Positions 28,784 to 37,850 of a stretch of DNA of 64,000 nt are shown here, one piece after another. Every line of letters begins with the position of its first letter. Positions within the stretch are counted from its first letter, which is position 1. The DNA lies in the NCBI RefSeq assembly GCF_025211055.1, contig NZ_JAOARO010000039.1, forward strand, positions 1-64,000, in the 5' to 3' direction. This DNA comes from Vallitalea sp. GTDB taxonomy: Bacteria > Bacillota > Clostridia > Lachnospirales > Vallitaleaceae. Both the position numbers and the translations under genes were made by a program. Under the pieces are notes generated by a model. The model ran no database searches and was not told the DNA's origin. It saw only the letters and a program-made list of their open reading frames with translations.

Positions 28784-29938
28784 ATGGAATTATCATCTGT
28801 TCAGATTAGAATTTTTAACAATGAAATAATAGAATTACAAAGAAAACTTCATATTCCAGGACTTGCTGGAGCAGTAATAAGTAAAGGGAATATAGTCTGG
28901 AGAAATTATTTGGGTTATTCAGATATTTTCAACAAAATTAAGGTGAATCCTTCTTCGATTTTTTCAATTGCCTCTATTACAAAAACTATTACATCGACTA
29001 TATTGCTTTCTATATTTACAGAAAAAGGGTTAGATATAGATATTCCATTGTCTGTTTTTAAAATTAATATTAAGAATTCAGAACAAATTACCATAAGGCA
29101 TTTATTATCTCATACGTCAAGAGGAATTATTGGAGAAGAATTTTGCTACAGCGAAAGAAGGTTCTTTATACTTCAGGAAGTACTTGAAAAAGTGATGAAT
29201 CAGTCAATTGAGCAAATAATAATGGAGCGATTTATTAATTACTTAAATTTAAAAAACACAGTACCCTACTCATATTATGAGAATCCAGAATATAAAGAGG
29301 TCTTTAAAAACTTAGCCAAGGCATATCGTTTTAGCAAAGAATTAGATAACCAAGATTGTAGATATTCTAATTTCTTCTCAGTGACAGATGGATTAATTTC
29401 TTCCCTTGAGGATATGATAACTTATTCTAAGGCATTAGATTCCAATGTCATTATTAGTAATGAGATAAAAAATCTGGCATGGAGTGGAAAATCAAATTCT
29501 GGAAATCCGCTACCATACGGATTAGGGTGGTTCATCCAATGGTTTCAGGGAAATAAATTAGTTTGGCATTATGGAGTTAGCAACGGTTTTTCATCTGTAA
29601 TTTTAAAATTACCGAAAATGGAGCTGTCCTTTCTTCTTCTGACAAATAATGAAGAATTAACAAATGCTTTTCATTTTGAAAAATGTGACATAACAAGATC
29701 ACCATTTATAACTGTATTTTTAAAAAGTTTCCTTAATGAAAAAAGTACACTTTCTATTACTGAAGTAGACTGGAACAAGAACCAAGATAGTTTAGAGGAT
29801 TATTTAAAACAGCAGATTTTACAGTTGTCAGATAGTAACGATATTGAACTTTTTATGAAATATATTGAGTCATACAAAAATCTGTATGAATATTTAGGAA
29901 ATTACACGGTTTTGGAAAAGCTTAATCACATTATTTGA
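28784..29938 (+). CDS. Serine beta-lactamase-like hydrolase (class C/PBP4* fold)
   Basis: Serine hydrolase of 384 residues. The S64-I-T-K67 nucleophile motif lies in IASITKTITSTILL, HLLSHTSRG follows, and a HxG motif appears as WHYGVSNGFSS. The second motif is Y122-S-E (CYSERRF) where the family has Y-x-N, so one active-site residue is altered. No signal peptide is seen, so it should be cytosolic. It could be a transacylase, an esterase or a resistance/maturation hydrolase in the cluster; canonical beta-lactamase action is not implied. It starts 8 bases after the kinase gene. Confidence 0.82.
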   Translation: MELSSVQIRIFNNEIIELQRKLHIPGLAGAVISKGNIVWRNYLGYSDIFNKIKVNPSSIFSIASITKTITSTILLSIFTEKGLDIDIPLSVFKINIKNSEQITIRHLLSHTSRGIIGEEFCYSERRFFILQEVLEKVMNQSIEQIIMERFINYLNLKNTVPYSYYENPEYKEVFKNLAKAYRFSKELDNQDCRYSNFFSVTDGLISSLEDMITYSKALDSNVIISNEIKNLAWSGKSNSGNPLPYGLGWFIQWFQGNKLVWHYGVSNGFSSVILKLPKMELSFLLLTNNEELTNAFHFEKCDITRSPFITVFLKSFLNEKSTLSITEVDWNKNQDSLEDYLKQQILQLSDSNDIELFMKYIESYKNLYEYLGNYTVLEKLNHII

Positions 29939-29982
29939 AGATAATATATAATATCATTTTTATTAATATAACGGAGGTTAAT

Positions 29983-32900
29983 ATGAAACTGAACCATTTA
30001 GGATTTGCATGCAAGAATATTTCTAATTCCATTGAATATATTAAGTCATTTTATCAGGTGGAAGAGATAAGTGATTGTATATATGATGAAAAACAACAAG
30101 CCACTTTATGTTACATAACATTAAGAGATTCTGTAGCAATTGAATTGGTGTCAGGGAAAACTGTTAGTGGCTATCTTAAGAACGGAATTTCTCTTTACCA
30201 TGTTTGTTATGAATGTAGTGATATTTACCAGACAATAGAGATACTTAAAAGAAATGGTGCAACTGTTGTATGTGGTCCTGTTAGTGCTAAATTATTTGAT
30301 GGCAGATTAATCTCCTTCCTCAATACCGAATTAGGTCTTATAGAGCTACTTGAAGTTAAGAGAGAAATAGAGATTAATAAACAAGATGAAATTAAACAAG
30401 AGGGAAATACCAATATTGTTTTAGTAAGTAATTTTACGATTACTCCTTTGCAAAAATATTTATTATATTATAATGAAATGTTGAAAACAAATTATAATAT
30501 TATTGAAGCTCCATATAATCAAATATTTCAGCAGATTTTAAAACCAGATAGTCTAATTAATAGAAATACATCTGGGTATAATATAATCCTAATAAGTATT
30601 GAAGAGTGGCTTCATTATGCAGAAGACCGTGAAATAGATTATCAAGAAAGATTTACAAATATTACCAAAGATTTTATTGAGGCGTTAAAATGTAATTCAT
30701 CATATTCCAATACATCGAGTATTATTATATTTACGCCTGTAACTAAATTTAATACTAATATTCAGCGACAAAAATTCTTTGAAGAGGCTGAGTATAATAT
30801 GCAGATATCATTGGAAGAAGCACATATTATTTATATATCAAGCAAAGAGCTGTTAAAAAAAATAGGTAATACGCAATATAGTTCTCCTTATAGTAATGAA
30901 ATAGCACACATTCCATATGTAGAACGAGTATATGCAGCAATAGCAAATATTCTTATGCGTAAGCTACTGTCAATAGAAGGCTATTCTTATAAAGTTATTG
31001 TAATTGACTGCGACAATACTTTGTGGGAAGGAAATTGTGGTGATACTACAGAAGGTGGAGTTAAGATAACGGTAGGTAAGAAGTATCTACAAAGATTTTT
31101 GTTAAATCAGATGGAGAAAGGGATGCTTCTTTGCATATGTAGTAAAAATAATGAAAAAGATGTCATGGATGTGTTTAAAACAAATCCTGATATGATATTA
31201 AAAAAGGAACATATAACTGCATTTAAAGTTAATTGGCGTAATAAATCGGATAATATTCTGGATTTGGCAAACAAATTAAACCTTAGTCTGGATAGCTTTA
31301 TTTTTATTGATGATAGTTCTTATGAATGTGAAGAAGTATCTCAAGCTTTTCCTGAGGTATTGACTATAAGGATACCAGATTCCAATCAAGACATAAATGA
31401 ATTTTTAGAGAATTTGTGGGTTTTTGATAGGTATAACGTAGTTAAGAATAGTAGAGTAAGAACAAAATACTATAAAGAAAATTTTTTGCGTGAAGAAGAA
31501 CGCCAAAAGGCTGTCACGTTTGAAAACTTCATAAAAAATTTATGCATTACTATTACTATTTCGCCTTTAAAAGAAGAAGAAATAGAAAGAGCATGCGAAC
31601 TAACTAAAAGAACGAATCAATTTAATCTTTCGACAAGAAGGAGAAGCGAAAGTGAACTTAGAGAATTGCTTAATAAAGGATATCGGTGTGATGTTGTCTA
31701 TGTAAATGATCGATTTGGTTCCTATGGAATGGTAGGAGTTATGATTTACAAGTCAGATGATATGCAATTGAAAGTAGAGAATTTCTTATTAAGCTGCAGG
31801 GTGCTTGGTCGTGGAATTGAAAATAAAATGGTGATGTATTTGGGGAAAACAGCTCAGAAATTAAACAAGGACACCATAATATTTGAATATAAAGATAATC
31901 AAAAAAATTATCAAGTGTACCGTTTTATTTGTGAAATCAAAATGGATATTAAAATTACAAAACAAGAGTATCAGGAAATTACAGTTCATACTGAAAAGGC
32001 ATGTTTGTACCAATTCGTATATAAGAATCATGATATGGAACTTATTCGTAAAAAAGATAACAGTACTGTATCAAATATTTTCCACAGAGGAAAGGTACTC
32101 CTAGAGATAGGTTCAATTGATAATTTAATTGCTGCTGTATTAGAACTAGATATAAATAGTAGTATAGAAGAAGATGATTTTACAAAAGACAGCATTGATG
32201 AAGTTATAAGTAATTTATATAAAGAAGTGTTACAACATGACATAGACGAGGAAGAAGGTTTTATTGAGCTTGGAGGAGACTCTATAAGAGCAGTTAAAAT
32301 CGTTTCCGATATTTTTTCAAAGTATAATGTAGAATTGTCTTTGCAGGATGTTTTTGACTATGATTTAAGAAGAATTATCAGCTGTGTAAGTTGTAAGCTA
32401 GGCTTAAAAGATGAAAAAAATGTATATGAAAGATTTCATGATAGTACATTTAAAGATATTGTAAAGCAAATATATACCAAACAAAACTCAAAATTCTCCT
32501 TATCCTATTGTCAGGAAGCTTTAATGCGACATGAACTAATGGATACAAAAACTTTTGTTTATAATATGCCGTGGATATTTCAGATAAAAGGTATGCTTGA
32601 TATAGAGGCACTACAATATGCGTTTTGTAATGTGATTCAAAAACATGATGTTTTTAGAACAGTTTTTAAAGAAAAAGAGGGTTTTTTGTATCAAGAAGTT
32701 AAGGATAATATGGAGTTTGAGATAGAACAATTTTGTTTTACAAAGAAAGAGGATATAAATCAAATCATTAGACAGGAGGAAATTAGAAGATTTAATATAT
32801 CTAAGGGACCGCTCCTTCGTGTTGTGCTTATTCAGACAAATGATAATACTTATCTTATGATAATAACAATTCATCATATTATTTTTGATGGATGGTCCTA

Positions 32901-33822
32901 TAGCTTGCTGTTTAAAGATTTATCAGCTTTTTATCAAGCATATAAAATTCAAGATAATCAGTTGATTCGGCAAAAATCAACACTGTTTACATATGCTGAT
33001 TATGTAATGTGGGAAAGAGAATATTCAAAAACAGAGCGGATGCAACAACAAATAGAATATTGGAAAAAACAATTAAAAGATCTAAAGTTACATGAATTGC
33101 CAAAGGACACTATTTGTTCTAATCAGCAAGTATATGAGGGATTATATGTACCTATTGAATTAAATCAGCAGGATATTAATAGGTTGAGGAATATCTGTAT
33201 TAATCATTCAACTACTCTATATACAGGAATGTTGTGTGTGTTTGACCTCCTATTATATAGCCTGATACAATTACCAGATGTTGCGGTAGGAACAGTAGTA
33301 GCCATGAGAAATGCTAAGGAATTAGAAGAAATAATAGGGCTTTTTATTAATACAATTGTTATGAGAAGTAAAATAAAAGAACAAGACAGCTTTATTCAAC
33401 TTTTACAGAGTAATAGAAAAGTAGTTATGGAAGGGTTTGCAAATAAAGATGCATATTTTGGTGAAGTCATTTATAACGCTGCATCATCTATACCTGAAAA
33501 CAAAGATAATCCATTTTATCATGCCATGTTACTATTTCAAAATACCCCTAAAAATAGTTTTTCAGTAGAAGGGCTACAAATCAGGAAATATAAGGAAGGC
33601 TATAATATTGCACGAGGGGATCTGATTTTGGAACTTGAGGAAAAGGAAGATATTCTTATTGGAGGCTTTTATTATAATACAGGCTATTTTAGCAGAAAGA
33701 CCATACATGGGTACGTAGCAGTGCTAAAAGAAATCATTATTAACTGCACAGAAAATCCAAATAAGTCAATCAATGAAATAATAGCTAACTTAAAATTAGT
33801 AAAAGGGAAAGGTGAGAACTAA
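29983..33822 (+). CDS. VOC-FkbH-T-C protein (glyceryl-loading NRPS starter)
   Basis: Four-domain protein of 1279 residues from ATG 29983, with GGAGG 5 bases upstream. Domains: (1) glyoxalase/VOC-like (1-125, LNHLGFACKNISNSIEYI); (2) FkbH-like HAD region (about 140-690) with D342-C-D344-N-T346 (VIVIDCDNTLWEGNCGD), IFIDDSSYE and a GNAT-like tail NFLLSCRVLGRGIE; (3) carrier with ELGGDS (S767); (4) C domain with intact H964-H-I-I-F-D-G970. FkbH enzymes dephosphorylate 1,3-bisphosphoglycerate and place the glyceryl unit on a carrier. Here the carrier is in cis, and the following C domain would pass the unit to an acceptor carrier in another protein. The A-T protein at 7254 lacks its own C domain and is the natural acceptor (inference). 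The role of the VOC domain is unknown. Confidence 0.88.
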   Translation: MKLNHLGFACKNISNSIEYIKSFYQVEEISDCIYDEKQQATLCYITLRDSVAIELVSGKTVSGYLKNGISLYHVCYECSDIYQTIEILKRNGATVVCGPVSAKLFDGRLISFLNTELGLIELLEVKREIEINKQDEIKQEGNTNIVLVSNFTITPLQKYLLYYNEMLKTNYNIIEAPYNQIFQQILKPDSLINRNTSGYNIILISIEEWLHYAEDREIDYQERFTNITKDFIEALKCNSSYSNTSSIIIFTPVTKFNTNIQRQKFFEEAEYNMQISLEEAHIIYISSKELLKKIGNTQYSSPYSNEIAHIPYVERVYAAIANILMRKLLSIEGYSYKVIVIDCDNTLWEGNCGDTTEGGVKITVGKKYLQRFLLNQMEKGMLLCICSKNNEKDVMDVFKTNPDMILKKEHITAFKVNWRNKSDNILDLANKLNLSLDSFIFIDDSSYECEEVSQAFPEVLTIRIPDSNQDINEFLENLWVFDRYNVVKNSRVRTKYYKENFLREEERQKAVTFENFIKNLCITITISPLKEEEIERACELTKRTNQFNLSTRRRSESELRELLNKGYRCDVVYVNDRFGSYGMVGVMIYKSDDMQLKVENFLLSCRVLGRGIENKMVMYLGKTAQKLNKDTIIFEYKDNQKNYQVYRFICEIKMDIKITKQEYQEITVHTEKACLYQFVYKNHDMELIRKKDNSTVSNIFHRGKVLLEIGSIDNLIAAVLELDINSSIEEDDFTKDSIDEVISNLYKEVLQHDIDEEEGFIELGGDSIRAVKIVSDIFSKYNVELSLQDVFDYDLRRIISCVSCKLGLKDEKNVYERFHDSTFKDIVKQIYTKQNSKFSLSYCQEALMRHELMDTKTFVYNMPWIFQIKGMLDIEALQYAFCNVIQKHDVFRTVFKEKEGFLYQEVKDNMEFEIEQFCFTKKEDINQIIRQEEIRRFNISKGPLLRVVLIQTNDNTYLMIITIHHIIFDGWSYSLLFKDLSAFYQAYKIQDNQLIRQKSTLFTYADYVMWEREYSKTERMQQQIEYWKKQLKDLKLHELPKDTICSNQQVYEGLYVPIELNQQDINRLRNICINHSTTLYTGMLCVFDLLLYSLIQLPDVAVGTVVAMRNAKELEEIIGLFINTIVMRSKIKEQDSFIQLLQSNRKVVMEGFANKDAYFGEVIYNAASSIPENKDNPFYHAMLLFQNTPKNSFSVEGLQIRKYKEGYNIARGDLILELEEKEDILIGGFYYNTGYFSRKTIHGYVAVLKEIIINCTENPNKSINEIIANLKLVKGKGEN

Positions 33823-35079
33823 ATGTTGGATCAACAATTAATAAAGCAGCAGTCACGTTTGATAAAACTACTTCAATATGCGAAGACTAATGTTGCTTAT
33901 TATAGAAATATTATTCCTAAAGGTATGGATCTTGTTAAGTTAACTTCTAGTTCAGAGGAATGGGCAAAGTTTCCCATACTTGAGAAAAAAGATATACAAG
34001 CACATTGGCAAAATTTAATATCTATCAAATATCAGCAAAATAACCATAAACCTATTACTATAAGAAGTACTAGTGGTTCAACAGGAGTACCTTTAAAAAT
34101 TGCACGTGCAGATTCAGAGCTTTTGATGCAGGCTGTAAGGATATGGTCTGCTAGGACTAAAAGATTTCCAGAAATTATGAATAAAAAAGTTTTCTCGTTA
34201 AATACACATCCTGAAGGTGATTCAGCAAATATACTACATATTACTAAGAATGGAGTTGTAGATTTTTCATTTCAGTCATTTGACGATAATATAGATAAAA
34301 TTAAGAGATTTAAACCAGAATGGGTGTATGGCTTCTCCACTGCAGTTTTTCGATTTGCTCAGTATTGCAAAAGTAATAATATCAAACTTCCATCATTACA
34401 AATGATAGAGGTAACTGGAGAGCAGTTGTTCGATTATCAGCGTAAGATTATTCACGAGGTTTTTGAATGTGATGTGGTTAATCAATATGGATGTCAGGAA
34501 GTTGATTTTTTGGCATATGAATGTAAATGTAATAAAATGCATGCATGGACGAATCATCTTATTATTGAAGTTGTTAAGAATAATAAACCAGTTCCTGATG
34601 GAACACTTGGAGAATTGGTAGTTACTTCATTAACAAATTTCTGTATGCCTCTAATCAGATACCGTATAGGTGATATTGTTATGATGGAAGATACGAATTG
34701 TACTTGCGGGAATAAACAACAGATTTTAACACCAAAATGGGGGAGAGTGGGCAGTTTATTAACAACTAGCGAAAGAACCATATCCAGTAATCTTTTAAAG
34801 TGCATATTTGATGATTTTATGGGGCAGTATGAAAACTCTGTTTTAGAATATCAGGTAGTTCAGATTGATTTTAACTATATGAAGATTTATCTTGTTCCAG
34901 ACAGTAAATATGATAAGCTAAATACTCCACTAGGTTTAATAAAAGAAATTAAGAAGTTGTTACCCGAGGTAGAATGTGAGGTTTTGCCTGTAAAAGAGAT
35001 AAAAGTATCTGAATCAGGAAAAACTAAAAGATTTATTCCTCATCTTCCAGAGAATGATATGTCAAAACTGATATGTTAA
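33823..35079 (+). CDS. PaaK/CapK-like AMP-forming ligase
   Basis: Adenylate-forming enzyme of 418 residues, of the phenylacetate-CoA ligase branch. IRSTSGSTGVPLKI is the P-loop, VYGFSTAVFRFA and VTGEQLFDYQRKII follow, NQYGCQEVDFLAYEC is the A5-like motif, and MPLIRYRIGDI the A7-like motif. Cysteines at CKC and CTCG may bind zinc, as in relatives. It starts on the base after the previous stop, so it is translationally coupled to the FkbH protein. No carrier or C domain is attached. It may activate an aryl or acyl acid to a CoA thioester or directly for amide formation; the substrate cannot be read from the sequence. Confidence 0.82.
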   Translation: MLDQQLIKQQSRLIKLLQYAKTNVAYYRNIIPKGMDLVKLTSSSEEWAKFPILEKKDIQAHWQNLISIKYQQNNHKPITIRSTSGSTGVPLKIARADSELLMQAVRIWSARTKRFPEIMNKKVFSLNTHPEGDSANILHITKNGVVDFSFQSFDDNIDKIKRFKPEWVYGFSTAVFRFAQYCKSNNIKLPSLQMIEVTGEQLFDYQRKIIHEVFECDVVNQYGCQEVDFLAYECKCNKMHAWTNHLIIEVVKNNKPVPDGTLGELVVTSLTNFCMPLIRYRIGDIVMMEDTNCTCGNKQQILTPKWGRVGSLLTTSERTISSNLLKCIFDDFMGQYENSVLEYQVVQIDFNYMKIYLVPDSKYDKLNTPLGLIKEIKKLLPEVECEVLPVKEIKVSESGKTKRFIPHLPENDMSKLIC

Positions 35080-35117
35080 CATTAATAAGTCCTTAATTAG
35101 GTAGAAGGGAGGGTATT

Positions 35118-35159
35118 ATGATTACAACATGTATATCATATAAGATTATATGCAAATAG
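35118..35159 (+). CDS. Possible 13-residue leader ORF overlapping the SDR start
   Basis: An AAGGGAGGG ribosome site lies directly before ATG 35118, which opens a 13-codon frame (MITTCISYKIICK) ending in TAG at 35157-35159. The SDR start ATG at 35150 lies inside the last codons and has no good ribosome site of its own. The pattern suggests that translating this tiny frame drives re-initiation at the SDR gene. Confidence 0.5.
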   Translation: MITTCISYKIICK

Positions 35160-35890
35160 ATATTTCTAATAAAGTAATAGTTGTAACTGGATCTTCTAGA
35201 GGAATAGGTTCAGAAATGATAAAGTGCTTTGCTAAAGAAAATGCCAGTATTGTTATTAATTATAATAGAAGTGTTGAGGAAGCCACAAAGCTCTTTAAAG
35301 AAATTAAAAAACATAATTCAAAATGTATTGTTGTTAAGGCTGATGTAACAAAATGTAATGAGGTAAGATATTTATTGGATAAAACATTAGAGGCTTTTGG
35401 AAGGGTAGATATATTGATTAATAATGCAGGTATCTGTGATGATAATTTAATTCCTTTAATGACAGAAGAAAAATGGAAACATGTAATTGATATTAATCTA
35501 AACAGTATTTTCCTTTGTTGTAAAATATTTGCAAAAGAAATGATGAAAAAAAAGTATGGTAAAATATTTAACATTACATCTCTAAAAGGACAAATTGGAA
35601 GTGAAGGTCAGACAAATTATTCTGCAGCTAAGGCAGGAACTATTGGTTTTACAAAAGCTTTAGCAAAAGAAATTGGAAGCTATAATGTAAGTGTAAATGC
35701 AATATCTCCAGGATATATTGTTACTGATCTAAATCGAAATAATATTAATAAAAGTAATATAGCAAATGGAATGAATGTAATGATGTATCCAAATAGTTTG
35801 AATGACTTATTAAATTTTATGGTGTTTGCTTGCTCTGATCATTTTCAAAGTGTGAGTGGGAGAGTATTTAATTTAGACTCAAGATTATAA
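35150..35890 (+). CDS. Short-chain dehydrogenase/reductase (FabG-like)
   Basis: Classical SDR of 246 residues. The nucleotide-binding motif is TGSSRGIG, the structural motif NNAG, and the catalytic residues S144, Y157 and K161 (NITSLKG, YSAAKAG). ISPGYIVTDL follows, as in 3-oxoacyl-ACP reductases. The TGxxxGIG context with an RG pair suggests NADPH. It is the last gene of the same-strand biosynthetic run. It probably reduces a ketone or aldehyde in the product, perhaps the aldehyde from the AAR-like domain (inference). The start is embedded in a short leader frame. Confidence 0.87.
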   Translation: MQIDISNKVIVVTGSSRGIGSEMIKCFAKENASIVINYNRSVEEATKLFKEIKKHNSKCIVVKADVTKCNEVRYLLDKTLEAFGRVDILINNAGICDDNLIPLMTEEKWKHVIDINLNSIFLCCKIFAKEMMKKKYGKIFNITSLKGQIGSEGQTNYSAAKAGTIGFTKALAKEIGSYNVSVNAISPGYIVTDLNRNNINKSNIANGMNVMMYPNSLNDLLNFMVFACSDHFQSVSGRVFNLDSRL

Positions 35891-35940
35891 CAGTTAGGTC
35901 TTAATTCTATAGATTACATTAGAATTTATAATAATAATTA

Positions 35941-35969
35941 TTGATTAATAGAATTTTAAATAGTATTAT
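35941..35969 (+). promoter_or_regulatory. Promoter of the D-2-hydroxyacid dehydrogenase gene
   Basis: TTGATT (35941-35946), 17 bases, TATTAT (35964-35969). It gives the downstream dehydrogenase its own transcription start and marks the likely right border of the biosynthetic cluster. Confidence 0.6.
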
Positions 35970-36015
35970 AATAAATATAATGAAGTAATTAAAAAGCTAT
36001 GAAAAGGAGTATATT

Positions 36016-36975
36016 ATGAAAATAGTTATTTTGGATGCTAATACACTTGGTGACGATTTGGACTTAACTGTATTTAATGATTTGGGTAAAGTAGATATTT
36101 ATGGATTCACTTCTAAGGATCAAGTTATAGATAGAATAAAAGATGTAAATGTCATCATAGCCAATAAAGTAGTACTTAATGAAAGTAATCTTCAATATGC
36201 TAATAATCTACAATTGATTTGTTTAACAGCAACAGGGACAAATAATGTTGATAAAACTTATACTAATGCTCATAATATTGTAGTGTCCAACGTGGTAGGT
36301 TATTCTACTGATAGCGTGGCACAACATACATTTGCGTTATTATTTTATCTATATGAAAAGTTATCTTATTATGATAAGTATGTAAAATCAGGTACTTATA
36401 TAGGTGATAAGATTTTTACTCATTTTGATAAAAAATATAATGAAATTGTTGGTAAAACATGGGGAATTATTGGTCTAGGAACTATTGGTAAAAAAGTTGC
36501 AACTATAGCTAAGTGTTTTGGTTGTAGAATAATCTATTATTCAACATCTGGGAAAAATGATAATAGAGAATATGAAAGAGTTGAATTAGATAATTTACTA
36601 AGTTCTTCTGATATTATTTCAATACATGCACCTCTTAACGATAATACTGATAATCTTATTGGATATGAGGAGTTTGTTAAGATGAAAGACTCAGCAGTGA
36701 TTCTTAATCTAGGAAGAGGAAGAATCATCAACGAAACAGACCTTACTAGAGCACTTAATGAAGATCTAATAGCTGGTGCAGGTCTAGATGTTTTAGAACA
36801 TGAACCAATTAATAAAGATAATCCATTATTAAGTATACAAGATAGTATAAAATTATTAATTACTCCACATATTGCATGGGCAAGTGTAGAAGCTAGGAAA
36901 AGAGTAGTTGTTGAAGTAAATGAAAATATTAAATCATTTCAAAAGGGAATTCCAAGAAATGTAGTAACTAAGTAA
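36016..36975 (+). CDS. D-2-hydroxyacid dehydrogenase (glycerate dehydrogenase type)
   Basis: NAD-dependent 2-hydroxyacid dehydrogenase of 319 residues that would interconvert hydroxypyruvate and D-glycerate or similar acids. Visible are LICLTATGTNNVD, VVGYSTDSVAQHTFAL, the Rossmann motif WGIIGLGTIGKKVA, the catalytic Arg region LNLGRGRIINE, the Glu region LDVLEHEP and the catalytic His in TPHIAWAS. An AAAAGGAG ribosome site precedes it, along with its own promoter and a strong terminator, so it is a single-gene unit. A product such as glycerate might relate to the FkbH glyceryl unit next door, but FkbH uses 1,3-bisphosphoglycerate, so I treat it as unrelated housekeeping. Confidence 0.88.
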   Translation: MKIVILDANTLGDDLDLTVFNDLGKVDIYGFTSKDQVIDRIKDVNVIIANKVVLNESNLQYANNLQLICLTATGTNNVDKTYTNAHNIVVSNVVGYSTDSVAQHTFALLFYLYEKLSYYDKYVKSGTYIGDKIFTHFDKKYNEIVGKTWGIIGLGTIGKKVATIAKCFGCRIIYYSTSGKNDNREYERVELDNLLSSSDIISIHAPLNDNTDNLIGYEEFVKMKDSAVILNLGRGRIINETDLTRALNEDLIAGAGLDVLEHEPINKDNPLLSIQDSIKLLITPHIAWASVEARKRVVVEVNENIKSFQKGIPRNVVTK

Positions 36976-36986
36976 CTAATTATTGA

Positions 36987-37049
36987 AGTGGCTTATTAAA
37001 CACTGGTGGTAGTTTTGGCTATCCATAATGTATAATAGCCACTTTTTTT
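36987..37049 (+). terminator. Rho-independent terminator
   Basis: AGTGGCTTATTA (36987-36998) pairs with TAATAGCCACT (37032-37042), with one bulged T and a long loop, followed by seven T. It closes the dehydrogenase gene and lies just before the 3' end of the minus-strand AP2 gene. Confidence 0.75.
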
Positions 37050-37055
37050 ATTCGT

Positions 37056-37850
37056 TTATTTATTTAAGGAAAGAATGCTCTTAGATAATCTGATGGAATC
37101 ATATAGCTTAAGGTAATTCTCCTTAGAATCTATATCTGTTATATAATTCTTGGTATAATTTTTGGAGGATATATTATTAGCAATAACAAAATCTACAGCT
37201 TTATTATAAGCAATGGCTGCTTCAATATCAGTCTTGTATTTACCTATTTTGGTATAGCCGTTTATATGTATCTTAGATAGGTATACTACAGTATTATTTT
37301 TAGTTATCTTTTCTACGCCATAATATTTATTGGTTACTATAATATTATGGTATCTTAGATTATTACTATCACCATCTTTAAAATGATAATCTTTTCCATT
37401 AACTGCAAAATTCTTAATACCATACCTAGAAAGTATATTTACCTGCATTCCGTAATCATTAACAAACATATATCCATTCTTCTTGAATATTTTATGATTA
37501 GAATAATAGAATAGGTCATCTACATCAAAGGTCAATTCAGTTGATTGGTTAAGAAAATAAGAAAAATAATATTTATGAAGATAAATAGGGTTTTTGATAT
37601 AGTATTTGTTATCTCTAAAATTAATCAATACAACAAACTTATGGAATGTCAAAGTATTTGAAGCAGTATAATCATATATACTTATGTTACTACTTAGGAT
37701 ATCCTTTGCTTCCAAATAGGCATTATGTGCAGATGTATAGGAAGAAAAACTTCCTAAACTTATATGTTTATTTGAAAAAGTAATAGAAGCCCTATAATAA
37801 ATAGTCCCGTTTTTTCTAGTTGCTTTGTAAACTCCTGTTGATGATGACAT
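37056..37850 (-). CDS. AP2/ERF-domain protein, HNH-homing-endonuclease-like layout
   Basis: 264 residues with two copies of an AP2-like DNA-binding fold, at residues 5-55 (GVYKATRKNGTIYYRASI, then the helix SAHNAYLEAKDIL) and 180-235 (YYGVEKITKNNTVVYLSKI, then the helix IEAAIAYNKAVDFV). Between them lies a degenerate region (KDYHFKDGDSNNLRYHNI) resembling the HNH endonuclease core DGxxxNNRxxNL. HNH-AP2 proteins are known as homing-endonuclease-like mobile genes in bacteria and phages. The catalytic histidines are not all evident, so this copy may only bind DNA. An AAAGGA ribosome site lies 9 bases before the start. It is isolated between terminators. Confidence 0.65.
   Translation of the reverse strand: MSSSTGVYKATRKNGTIYYRASITFSNKHISLGSFSSYTSAHNAYLEAKDILSSNISIYDYTASNTLTFHKFVVLINFRDNKYYIKNPIYLHKYYFSYFLNQSTELTFDVDDLFYYSNHKIFKKNGYMFVNDYGMQVNILSRYGIKNFAVNGKDYHFKDGDSNNLRYHNIIVTNKYYGVEKITKNNTVVYLSKIHINGYTKIGKYKTDIEAAIAYNKAVDFVIANNISSKNYTKNYITDIDSKENYLKLYDSIRLSKSILSLNK

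Noticed and set aside
28784..29938. True class C beta-lactamase conferring beta-lactam resistance
   Set aside because: No signal peptide, Y-S-E instead of Y-x-N, and a biosynthetic-cluster setting; only the fold family is supported.
36016..36975. D-2-hydroxyacid dehydrogenase as a cluster gene feeding the FkbH glyceryl unit
   Set aside because: It has its own promoter and terminator, and FkbH enzymes take 1,3-bisphosphoglycerate from glycolysis, not free glycerate.
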